Shown here: piece by piece, positions 55,739 through 64,000 of the stretch | Layout: each line of letters begins with the position of its first letter | Position numbering within the stretch: the first letter of the stretch is position 1 | NCBI GenBank assembly: GCA_036346395.1 | Contig: CM070605.1 | Coordinates: 868,001 to 932,000, forward strand | DNA from: Hsuehochloa calcarea | Lineage: Eukaryota > Streptophyta > Magnoliopsida > Poales > Poaceae | Length of the DNA stretch: 64,000 nt | Direction of reading: 5' to 3' | Program-made: the position numbers and the translations under genes | The notes under the pieces: model-generated | Told to the model about the DNA's origin: nothing | Database searches by the model: none | The model's input: the letters and a program-made list of their open reading frames with translations, nothing else

Positions 55739-57218
55739 GTGTGGATATCATGGGGATATGCTCGGATCTTAGGATGATGTGACAATTGGCAATGGCGTTA
55801 ATGTTTTGTCGTTTCCGTGTTTTGACAAAGTTTGAATTATCGGTGTGGTGATGCGGCCGGCCATAGCATAGCGGTCCGCCAACCCCCAATCGGTTGGACG
55901 GCCATGGCGGTGGTAGGGTGCGATGACCAAATGTGTCAAAATGGTGGGCCAAAAAAGGGTGTAGGCAAGAGAGAATTCTATTGCACTTGGTCCCATAATT
56001 TTGGAATCTCGATCAAAAGTTCTATTGGTTTAAAGTTTTGATGAGTTTGGATTTTGGGGTTGAAAATCGGCTAAATCCTTTGGCGGGCGGACGGCCTATA
56101 GCGTGATCAAGCCGGCCTGGCGATCGGACCGATTGTCACTTGAGCAGGTCTTCGTGGCGGCGTTGTTCGTTGGTTACGTCAAAGTCATGAGTTTCAGGGC
56201 ATATGTATTGCATGATGCATGTTTTAACTAACGTGGGTCAAGTTGTGAAGAATTTATTCCCGGATTCGATCTGCTTGTCTTTTGTTGTGCGAGTTGCTTG
56301 GTGGTCACTTATTTATCAGCGGCGAGGTGATCGGGACTAGGCTTGGAGAGCGAGGTCGAGCGATCGACAATGCCGGGTGAGGTCAATGAACTCCAGTATG
56401 GTGCAGAATGGACAAAGAGGACCGAACGAACAGTTCGGTGCAACTGGTTTGATCAAGCGGCGCGGGAGTCGGTGCAAGTGCCATGGTGGTTTCGGTGGGA
56501 ACCGGATGGGAGAGACTTGAGCATGGAAGGCGTTGATCAACCTACACGTGGCGGAGCGGCGAAGTGCTTGCGCGGATGGACTCGGTCTTGGAGAAGGACC
56601 GAGAAGAATATTTTGGTAATCTTACCAAATACCACCTTGGTGACCTTTTGCGAACCCGCGGCGCAAGACGACGCAAAGAGAAGCGATTTTGGTCAAGAGG
56701 CGTTGAAGACGGCGCTTTAAAATGCATGCATGTGTAACCCGTTTGTGTTGGCCCTTAACGGGAGCCCATTTAAGTTACTTTTCTAGAAGGTCTAAACCTC
56801 CACTATAAATAGAGAAGGGGAGGTGGCTGCACCCACTTCAACCCTTTCATTATTGTTGAAACCCTAGTTTTGCTTAGAGAGGATTAGTGGAGGTTAGGGT
56901 TCTAGAGAGTTTTGATTTGATTTCGTGCTCCTGGATTGAGCTTTGTCCTCCATTGATGGAGTGGCTGCAAAACCAAAACCCTATCAAACCAATCTAAGGA
57001 AAGTTTGCTCAAAGATGTGTCTCTTTGCCTTCCTTATCTCTATTTGGTGATTTTGAGTCTTTCTTTGATTTGTGAGTTTTTGATTGATTTCTTCACATGA
57101 TCTAGCTTGCTGTGACATGTGGGAACACATCTAGGATCATCTTGATCATCAATCACCCACGAGCAAGTTTTGGATCTAATTTTACGAGAGACCATGTGAG
57201 AGGTCCTCCACTCACGAG
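55739..57218 (+). mobile_element. Truncated LTR, relative of the nested LTR at 42173
   Basis: Starts TGTGGATATCATGG; its first 90 bp match the reverse complement of 43946-43857, with more matches later (GTTTTAACTAACGTGGGTC, 56221; CACTATAAATAG, 56801; CTAGCTTGCTGTGACATGTG, 57103). It lacks the last part of the family LTR, which is replaced at 57219 by another LTR. So it is a broken copia LTR in plus orientation. Confidence 0.75.
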
Positions 57219-58774
57219 TGATGAGTATTTGACATCGTGGTTGAATAGGTTGAAAGTTGAGTTTTTCGGTATGGGTGTTTTTGTCTTTGAATCGAAATCG
57301 GAACTACATTTGTGTATGGGCGGAAGTTAGATGTCAGAATCTACGGTGTTGGAAATAGGAACTTCCGATTATTACGGGTTTTGAGTTGGTTGTAGTGTCG
57401 GAACTTCCGCTCTTGGTAGCGGAGTGTCGATATTCTGGCGTTGAGGTTCCTACGAGGCGAAAATCGAAATAGAAATTTTGGGCGTCGGATGTTAGAAGAT
57501 CGGAAGTTCCGCGATGTAAGTAACTGGAACTTCGATATTCGACAAGTGCGGATGTTAGAAATCGGAACTTCATTTGTGGTAAGTGCGGAACTTCGATTGT
57601 GTCGAGCTTGTCTGAGAGAAGGTTAATTTGTGATTTTGATTTTGTATGAGTTTGAGTCTTATACAATTGTTGATGCTATGATATTGTGCAATGCTATGTG
57701 ATGTGTTTACATGCGTGTTGACTACGGGGCATCAAGATGAAGCCGTGGCGAGACACGAGGTGATCGGACTAAGCGCGAGCGGCGTTGAAGTCGAGCGGTC
57801 GGATGTGTCGAGGCGGCGTGAATCTTGAAGTGGTTGCGTGTCAAGGCGGCAAAGGTGTCTGAGGAGGCTTCGAGAAGGTGCGCAAAGGCGAAAGGTCTTT
57901 CGCAAGCGGCAAAAGTGGAGGCGGTTCCGTTGGTGTAGCGGGCTTAATGGGTTGGAGGCCCATTAGCAAGGCTATAAATAGGGAGAACCACAGAGTTAGG
58001 GTTAGACTTTTTGAGAGAAAATTAGGGTTAGCTCTAGAAAAGGATTTGTTTTGCTTTTTGAGAGCTTGTTGAGAGGAAGTATGAGCTGAAATCTTTTGTA
58101 ATCATTCCTCTTGCTTTACCTCATGTCAGTGTTTCAATCCAATGAAATCGAGGTTTTGATTATTTGACTTTGCAACTCTTCCTCTCTCGTTTCATGTTGA
58201 ATATCTAGGGTTTTGACATATCTTTTGATTCGTCTTAAGAAATAGCATGAAACTTGATATCTAGAGTAGTTTTGATATTGCTATTACATCCTCAAAGTTT
58301 CATGAGCTAAGAATCGAGAATCTAAGCTTATCATTGGTTTTGGTCTTTCTTGCCCATTCTTCAAGAAATCCGTTCTTGGTTTGATCATTGAATCTTCGTT
58401 TGCAATTCTTCTCCATGAGGTCAAGATGGTGTTTAGGATGATGTCTGTGAAACTTGACCAGAGAAGAGCATTCAAGATTTAGTTTTGGATTTTGAAAAGA
58501 AACAGCGCCTTTTGTTCTTGGTCGGGACAATCGGAACTTAGGTGTCCATAAGCGAATTCTGTGAGCGGAACTTCGCTTGGTTCGGAACTAGGAGGTGCGG
58601 AAATCTGGGGTAAAATCGAGCGTCCGATATTTGTGAACAATTGGAACTTATGATTAGTTCTCACGATTTTGTTTTACTCTTCTTGAGAGGTTTGTAGATC
58701 TTATTTAAATCTGATAAAGGGAGTTCTTAATTTTAAGGCACCATTCACCCCCTCTGTTGCCATTTGGTCCTTCA
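57219..58774 (+). mobile_element. 5' LTR of copia element D (Sirevirus-like), about 1.56 kb
   Basis: The end is CACCCCCTCTGTTGCC...GGTCCTTCA at 58774, followed by the primer-binding site. The start TGATGAGTATTTGAC at 57219 is inferred from the abrupt loss of similarity to the preceding LTR family; GTGATGAGTATTTGAC also occurs next to the NLR copies at 12016 and 51904. It has its own TATA box (GCTATAAATA, 57971) and many words of the CGGAACTTCCG palindrome type. Confidence 0.65.
57971..57980 (+). promoter_or_regulatory. TATA box of copia element D
   Basis: GCTATAAATA about 800 bp before the LTR end. Another TATA (CTATAAATAG, 56803) lies in the truncated LTR before it, so the region has two promoter cores in tandem. 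Confidence 0.55.
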
Positions 58775-58777
58775 ATT

Positions 58778-58790
58778 GGTATCGAGGCGG
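58778..58790 (+). promoter_or_regulatory. Primer-binding site of copia element D
   Basis: TGGTATCGAGGCG, three bases after the LTR end. It matches TGGTATCAGAGC with CAGA replaced by CGA, the same alteration as at 40568. Confidence 0.7.
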
Positions 58791-58839
58791 TTAGCTCTTC
58801 TTTATAGATCTTAACAGGTCGGTTGAGCCATAACCAGCG

Positions 58840-59990
58840 GACAAGTATTCCACCAAGCCTCCAGTCTTTGATGGCCTAGATTACCCCTTACGGAAGAGCG
58901 AATGAAACTTACATCCAGGCTCGGGGTATGCCATCGGAGAAAGGTGAAGGTTAGATTTCTTTGTTCTGCCGATGAAAACATCAATGTGGGAAACATGCGA
59001 TGTTGAGGCAAATGCTAAGGCAAGGAACATTATCATTCGAGGTTTGGCGAAGTGAGTTTGATCGCATTTCTCATTTGATTTACGCTACGACATCAGGTGA
59101 CCCTCGATGCATACCATGAGGCACCACCAGTTAAGACGGTTCGACAAGACGGTTCAAGCGTGAATCTGATGAAATTTGAGATGCTTCTGGTGAATCTCTT
59201 GGCGAGTGCTTTTCGGCGTTTTCACAAGATTTTGAGCAACCTCAGGCGGTCGGTCTTACATACCCCAACTCGGATAGCGCTCGACGGATGCTTTACGCAC
59301 TTGATCTTCGTGTTTGGGAGATGAAAGTGACTACCATCAAAGATAGCATGGACCTCTCGACCACGACTCTTGATCGCTTTACTCGCGTCTCAAGACTCAC
59401 GAGATTGACATTGTCTCTCGAAGGTCGAAGTCACGATCGATGGCTTTAGTCATGATCCAGCCGGATCTTCTTACGAGTCGTCGTGGGTTCTCCTAGGCTG
59501 CTCTGTGACATAGCGATGATCGATTAGAAGCGACTTGAGGATGAGCAGCTAGCCCTCTAACTCGGAAGTTTTCTCATGCTTACAAGAGGAGGAGGGATGG
59601 TAAAGAGGAGGTCTTGTGATTTGTTTGAGTGTGGTGGCCAACCACATCAGAGCAAAATGTCCCAAGCTTGGGAAGGGCAAAGGTGACTATGGCGGTCCAA
59701 GCAAGAGCGACTACATCGACAAGAACCGCAACCACGAAGCCCTCGGCTTTGATCAAGGCAAGAAGAAGTTCGCAACTTTGGGAAGGCAAAGAAGGCATTC
59801 CATCGGCGTCCTCGCGCCCTCGGCAGGCTGGACACGGCGAGGTGGAGGGTGGAGTAGCGATGATGGGAAGGGCGATCATGATCCCAGGGCGGCGACAACT
59901 TCTCCGGCATGTGCTTCATGGCCCTCGAGGTGGCGAAGCGGCAATGAGTGTACTCCGACTCCGATGAGTTAGTCCCACTTATGACCCGCT
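58840..59990 (+). pseudogene. copia D gag, core and zinc knuckle
   Basis: Readable pieces, across frames: PPVFDGLDYP (58855-58884), NIIIRGLAK-like (59030-59050), VTLDAYHE (59097), MKFEM and F.RFHKILSNLRR (59167-59250), MLYALDLRVWEMKVTTIKDSMDLSTTTLDR (59287-59380, in parts), and a knuckle region CF/DLFECGG..HQSKMS-like at 59607-59665 (family: CFECG..GHI...CPK). Then KGKGDYGGPSKSDYIDKNRNHEALGFDQGKKKF (about 59676-59776, in parts). Gag forms the particle and packages RNA. Frame breaks are numerous. Confidence 0.8.
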
Positions 59991-61300
59991 TAATGATGCT
60001 TTTCTTAAGCTAGGTAGATTTCATGCTAAGTCTAGGGCTAAGTGTCTTTGAGTTGGAGAAGAAGTAGTTAGATTATCACGGGAGCTTACTTTGCTTACAT
60101 CTGCTCCTCCGTGATGAATGTGACACATCTTTGTGCTTTGATTAATGATATGGAAAAACTAAGGACCTTGCATGATAGTGTGTCCTCTGAACTTGACATG
60201 ATTAAGGTAGAGAACATTAGCCTTCTTTTGAATTAGAGATGAGTAGGGTAGCACCTCCTTCATCCACTACTATTGAGGCTACTGCTTGCACCTCATGTGA
60301 GGTTAAGGACAATTCGTTTAGAGGTCTTTATACCATGTTGCTTGATCTGCCTGAAACTTGTGAAAATTGTAATAATCTCAAGATGAACCTAAAACGGGCA
60401 GATCACAAAATTCTTGAATTCAAGCTGCTGCTACTAGAGCCTATTGTTTCTTGTTTAAAGCTGTCCTAAGTTAACTGCTGAACTAGAATCTGTATCTAAG
60501 CAGTTTCAAGAAATGATTGATCACAGTAACAAATTGGCTCAGTATGCTTCTAAGGATCTTGTTAGCTCACCATGCAAGCAATGTAATAAACTAAAATGTG
60601 ATTTGATTGCTTTGGATGAAAAATGTGTGAAGCTAGCGAGGACCTTCTAGAGACACAATCATCTGCTTGTATTGTGTGTCTTTGGGAAGAAGTCTAAGGG
60701 TTTGGTAGAGACACCTAGCAGCGTGAACCAATCACATTAGCGATGGGAATTTGTTCCCCCAAAGTCGGTGTGCGTGCACAAGCCAATCTTTCCTCTGTTG
60801 TTGGTTCTTCTTACGCTCCCTTACCTTCTTTGTCCCTTCTTCCCCTGCTCTTCTTGCACCTCTCTCTTTTGGAGTGTCGGTATCTTATGAACACTCTCGA
60901 GAGGTTTGTAGGAGGCAGAAGAAGCTCAATCTCATTCTAGACAAATCTAAAATTTGCAGATTTAATCGAGGTCTAGGATATGATATCCATGAGGATATGA
61001 GGCGTCCACTGTCGTGCTCAAAACCATAGCACGGTGTGATCAAAACTAAGCCGGGGCGAGAAAGTCAATTTCAAATCGGTGGGTTTTGTTCAAAGTTTCG
61101 ACGACAAGATGATTCCACTGCGGCTTGGCCCCTCGAAGGCGAAGTATCATTGCACCTACAGCCGGAAAGATGGACATTTAGTTGATCATTGCTTGAGTAG
61201 CGCCAAGATCGCGCGTAGAGGCGTGTTGAGTCTCTTAGGTACATTCGAGTCAGCCCGGATCTTGAGTGCACCTAAGACCAACACGAGTCTAGGTTTGTTC
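59991..61300 (+). pseudogene. copia D gag extension with second Cys-rich region
   Basis: Between knuckle and protease lies coiled-coil-like sequence: LINDMEKLRTLHDSVSSELDMIKVEN (60134-60228), EVKDNSFRGLYTMLLDLPETCENCNNLKMNLKRADHKILEF (60296-60420, in parts), ESVSKQFQEMIDHSNKLAQYASKDLV (60486-60565) and PCKQCNKLKCDLIALDEKCVKLA (60571-60640). A knuckle-like CTYSRKDGHLVDHCL follows at 61151-61195. CENC, CKQC and the knuckle suggest metal or RNA binding. Such extensions are known in grass Sireviruses; their function is unknown. Confidence 0.7.
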
Positions 61301-61559
61301 CATCGATGATTTTAGGCGACATCGAGGACTTGGTTTTACGAGTTTTACGATTTTCGTCCTCATGCTCCCTTTGGTCGTAACTTCCGCCGTCACGAGGTAG
61401 ATCTCGTTTTCCTTCGAGATAGCTACATGGCGAGATCGCGTATTCTTGGAATTTCGACTCGCTCTCCCATAGCGATCGGATCCGACAGCGGTGAGATCTT
61501 TGACTTGTTGAGTGGCGAGGCGTAGGGTAGATAGAAGTCGGTCTTGCTTGACTACTTCA

Positions 61560-62200
61560 TACATTGACGTGTTACTCGGTATTGGTTGCCCAAATCCTTT
61601 GTTGATTCACCCGATCTTGAGACTTTACTCTGTTTGACTCGAGTCGCCCATTTGGGAAGACAAAGGTTTGGATTGTAGACTCGGGTGTTCGTCATATGAT
61701 AGGAGATTCTCGTTGGTTTCTTCCCTTGCGGTGCTCGAGGTGATGAGGCGATCACCTTGGAGATGCTTCTTTAGGCGCGTCATCGCTAAAGTGCGATGAG
61801 CATTAATGATTCGTTTATTTTAAAGATGTTGCCTTAGTAAGTAAGCTGCGGTATAATACGCTTTGAGTCTCTCGGCTTACCGATGGCGGTTTGAGGTGAG
61901 CTTTAAGAAAAACAATTGCAAAATTCTTGATTCTTGGGTAGCCTAGTTTGCGGGATTTCTCGATTTGGGAGGATCTTTCGTCTGATTTTACGGTCTTACG
62001 GTGATCCTCTCGGTGTTTAATTATACGAATCCGTGATTTGACTTTCTAGCATAGGAGACTAGGTCATATAGGTTTTGATCATTTGACACGAGTCGTGGCG
62101 AGGATCTCATTCGTGGGTTGCCAAAACTCAAGATGGTCAAGGATCTAGTTTGCTCTCCATGCGACGCGGCAAGATAGTTCTTTGCTCCTCACTCTCGATC
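61560..62200 (+). pseudogene. copia D protease and GAG-pre-integrase
   Basis: Protease: LTRVAHLGRQ then WIVDSG at about 61670-61690, with the aspartic-protease DSG; the following CSRHM is shifted in frame (TCGTCATATG seen at 61691). NDSFIL and SQL-like sequences follow at about 61800-61900. Pre-integrase: RLGHIGFDHLTRV (62052-62090, in part) and GLPKLKMVKDLVCSPC (62116-62164). Order and spacing match copia. All parts are frameshifted. Confidence 0.75.
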
Positions 62201-62214
62201 CAGTGACAATGGTG

Positions 62215-62790
62215 ATGCACGGGACAAGCTGCTCCATATGGATCTGATTGGTCGGCTCGAAATCTTGATCGGCGGGAGGAAGTGGTATATTCTTGTTGTG
62301 GTCGATGACTTCTCGAGGTACTCTTGGGTGTTTTCTTAGCCTCGAAGGATGAGGCGTTTACTCTTTTAGCGGTCTTTTAGTAGGCTTTCTGTTGAGCTCC
62401 GGTGCATTCACGAGCAATTCGCGGTGATAATGGCACGAGTTCAAAATTCCTATTTTGAGAGTTTACGTGGTGAGGCAGTGTAGAGCACCGTTCTCGTCTC
62501 CATCGTCCCCAACAAAATGGCGTTGTGGAGAGGAAGAAGCAGTACCTTAGTCGAGATGGCGGGCGATGCTTGATGAGTACTCTACACCTAGGAAGTTTTG
62601 AAGTGAGGCAATTGCTCTTGCTTGTCATATTTCTATGAGTTTTCTTGGGCACTCTTGCATCGCACTTCTTATGAGTTGAGATATGGCGAAAACCCGGTGT
62701 CTCGCATTTTCGTGTGTTTGGATGCAAGTGTTTTATTACGAAGTGCAGGAACCTAGATAAGTTCGAGTCACGATCTTGTGATGGGATCTT
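62215..62790 (+). pseudogene. copia D integrase core, frameshifted
   Basis: GQAAPYGSDW-like frame and LLHMDLIG (62229), then GGRKWYILVVVDDFSRYSWVF (62270-62333, in part, catalytic D in VVDDFSR), AIRGDNGT (62415-62440, in part; usual RSDNGT), QQNGVVERK (62512-62535; GV.ER holds the catalytic E), MLDEYSTPRKF (62569-62600) and YELRYGENP (62671-62697). Integrase inserts the cDNA into the genome. The Arg-Gly in place of Arg-Ser matches a CAG-to-CGG change. Several frame breaks. Confidence 0.82.
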
Positions 62791-63249
62791 TACGGGTTAC
62801 TCGACTTCTTCTCGTGCATATAGAGTGCAGGCTGAGTCTAGTAAAATGGTAGAAACACAGTGAAGTGACCTTGATGAGGCGGTCAGGGGACTAGGCACGA
62901 TATCTCGAGTTCTTTAGAAGCGATCAGAGTCCATCTTTGTGGATGAAGAGGAAGATGGAGATGAGGTTGTCTACAGATCAAGTTCTTCCTCCTCCTCTTG
63001 AGGTGCCTTCTTCCCTTGCACCTCGAGGAGATCGACCCTTATACTGCATCTTACGAAGCTAGTGGCTCTGTTCCTATCTCATCTGCTAATGAGGTAGAGG
63101 CCACTTCTTCATCTCCACTGGACCTCCAAGACACATTCAAAGGACCATCCTTGAGCGAGATAATTGGAGACCTCTTGGCGTGTCACACGTTCCAAAGGTG
63201 GCTTGTCTCTCTTGTCTCCATTACGCCTTGTCGCCTCTTTTGAGCCCAA

Positions 63250-64000
63250 AGGCGTTTGTCATGCTCTATCGGCGAGTCTTGGACAAGCGCTATGCATGAG
63301 GAGTTGGAAAACTTTGAAAGAAACAAGGTGCGGTCCTTGTTGAGCCCCTCAAGTCACAATATCATTGGGACCAAATGGGTGTTCAAGAACAAGCAAAGTG
63401 AAGATGGGTTAGTCATTGAAACAAGGCTAAATTTGTAGCTTCGGGGTACTCTCAAGTTGAGGTCTAGATTTGAAGAGACCTTTGCCCTGTAGCTAGACTT
63501 GAAGCCATTAGAATCACTGCTTGCCTTTGCGGCTTCTAAGGGTTTCAAGCTTTACGGATGGATGTCAAAGTGTCTTCCTCAATGGCCTTATTGAGGAAGA
63601 AGTCTATGTCGAACTGACCTCACAGTTTCGAGAACCCCAAATACCTAACCATGTCTCTGAGCTTTCCAAAGCTTTGTATGGACTCAAGCGAGGCTCCCGA
63701 GCTTGGTATGAAAGGCTTAAGTCCTATCTTTGAGCCATGGTTTTGAGATGGGTAAAATTGACAAGACCTTGTTCATCGCCGTCTTAGCGATCTTACTGCT
63801 CGTCGGATCTATGTGGGCGACATCATCTTTAGCGGCTCCTCACATACCCTCGTGTCTCGGTTTTACGGCGTTATGAGCTCGGAATTTGAAATGAGCATGA
63901 TGGGCGAGTTGAGCTTCTTCCTTGGTTTCCAAATCAAGCAGACTCGGGAGGTACTTTTCTTCATCAAGGCAAATACACTCGAGACCTCTGGCGCCGACAT
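63250..64000 (+). pseudogene. copia D reverse transcriptase, partial
   Basis: Reads W.SAMHEELENFERNKV (63283-63330), HNIIGTKWVFKNKQSEDGLV (63355-63414), MDVKV-like and VFLNGLIEEEVYVE (63558-63615), PNHVSELSKALYGLKRGSRAWYERLKSYL (63645-63731, in parts), IYVGDIIFSGSS (63810-63840) and MMGELSFFLGFQIKQTRE (63899-63950). The catalytic YVDD box is read as YVGD, and the usual KQAPRAWYE is KRGSRAWYE. The 3' part, RNase H and the 3' LTR are beyond the window. Confidence 0.88.

Larger units (their letters stand above)
58775..64000 (+). mobile_element. copia element D interior, runs off the right edge
   Basis: Plus-strand gag, protease, pre-integrase, integrase and reverse transcriptase follow in copia order with frames broken throughout. 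The long gag with a coiled, Cys-containing extension between knuckle and protease is typical of Sireviruses (established for the lineage; assignment here is inference). The interior is strikingly poor in CAG and CTG. Confidence 0.85.

Overview
The window reads as transposon-rich intergenic DNA of a grass, probably panicoid (inference from nested Ty3/gypsy and Ty1/copia elements, CACTA elements, a hAT-type MITE, an RPM1/RGA-like CC-NBS-LRR gene with one intron inside the NB-ARC domain, and a GC-rich single-exon dirigent gene). Few real genes are present: one apparently intact dirigent gene (7471-8097, minus), one nearly complete NLR gene (minus; exon 1 25112-25971, exon 2 12855-14827), a decayed second NLR copy (52827-54790, minus) and a small third NLR relic (50420-50735, plus). 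No tRNA, rRNA or CRISPR array was recognised.

Layout. 1-5870: minus-strand copia element whose gag is split by a 4.4-kb solo LTR with 5-bp target-site duplication (TSD) GAAGG. 7228-7347: small hAT-type MITE just downstream of the dirigent gene. 8390-11283: second minus-strand copia relic, with a 798-bp solo LTR (TSD ATCCT) in its reverse transcriptase. 11284-11981: 3' part of a gypsy LTR. 12013-15294: segment carrying NLR exon 2, duplicated at 51900-55290. 15416-25092: a 9.7-kb CACTA transposon (TSD TTG) inside the NLR intron, 16 bp from the 5' splice site; it carries decayed transposase genes plus captured fragments of a MADS-box gene and an LRR receptor-like gene. 26704-28688: terminal part of another CACTA element. 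28689-32383: a probable 3.7-kb solo LTR. 34733-35560: start of a copia element with a 127-bp LTR. 35808-49787: a 14-kb gypsy-type element with two 4.76-kb LTRs (TSD ATATG); its interior has no reverse transcriptase or integrase but a gag with an array of zinc knuckles, interrupted by a 1.77-kb nested solo LTR (TSD ACCAT). 50740-51890: copia fragment. 51900-55290: second NLR segment, whose intron is cut by a different CACTA end at 55291. 55739-64000: a truncated LTR followed by the 5' LTR, gag, protease, integrase and part of the reverse transcriptase of a Sirevirus-like copia element that runs off the right edge.

How it fits together. The locus looks like an NLR cluster pulled apart by transposons. 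Pre-insertion order can be read from the target duplications. The most notable biology is the CACTA element with two host-gene fragments inside an NLR intron, and a small hairpin found near the 3' end of several otherwise different long LTRs, with one paired substitution that keeps the stem. A caution applies to all transposon reading frames: paired LTRs differ repeatedly at CAG/CTG sites (often CAG in one copy, CGA in the other), which looks more like a base-calling problem at methylated CHG sites than natural mutation, so many frameshifts in the transposons may not be real.
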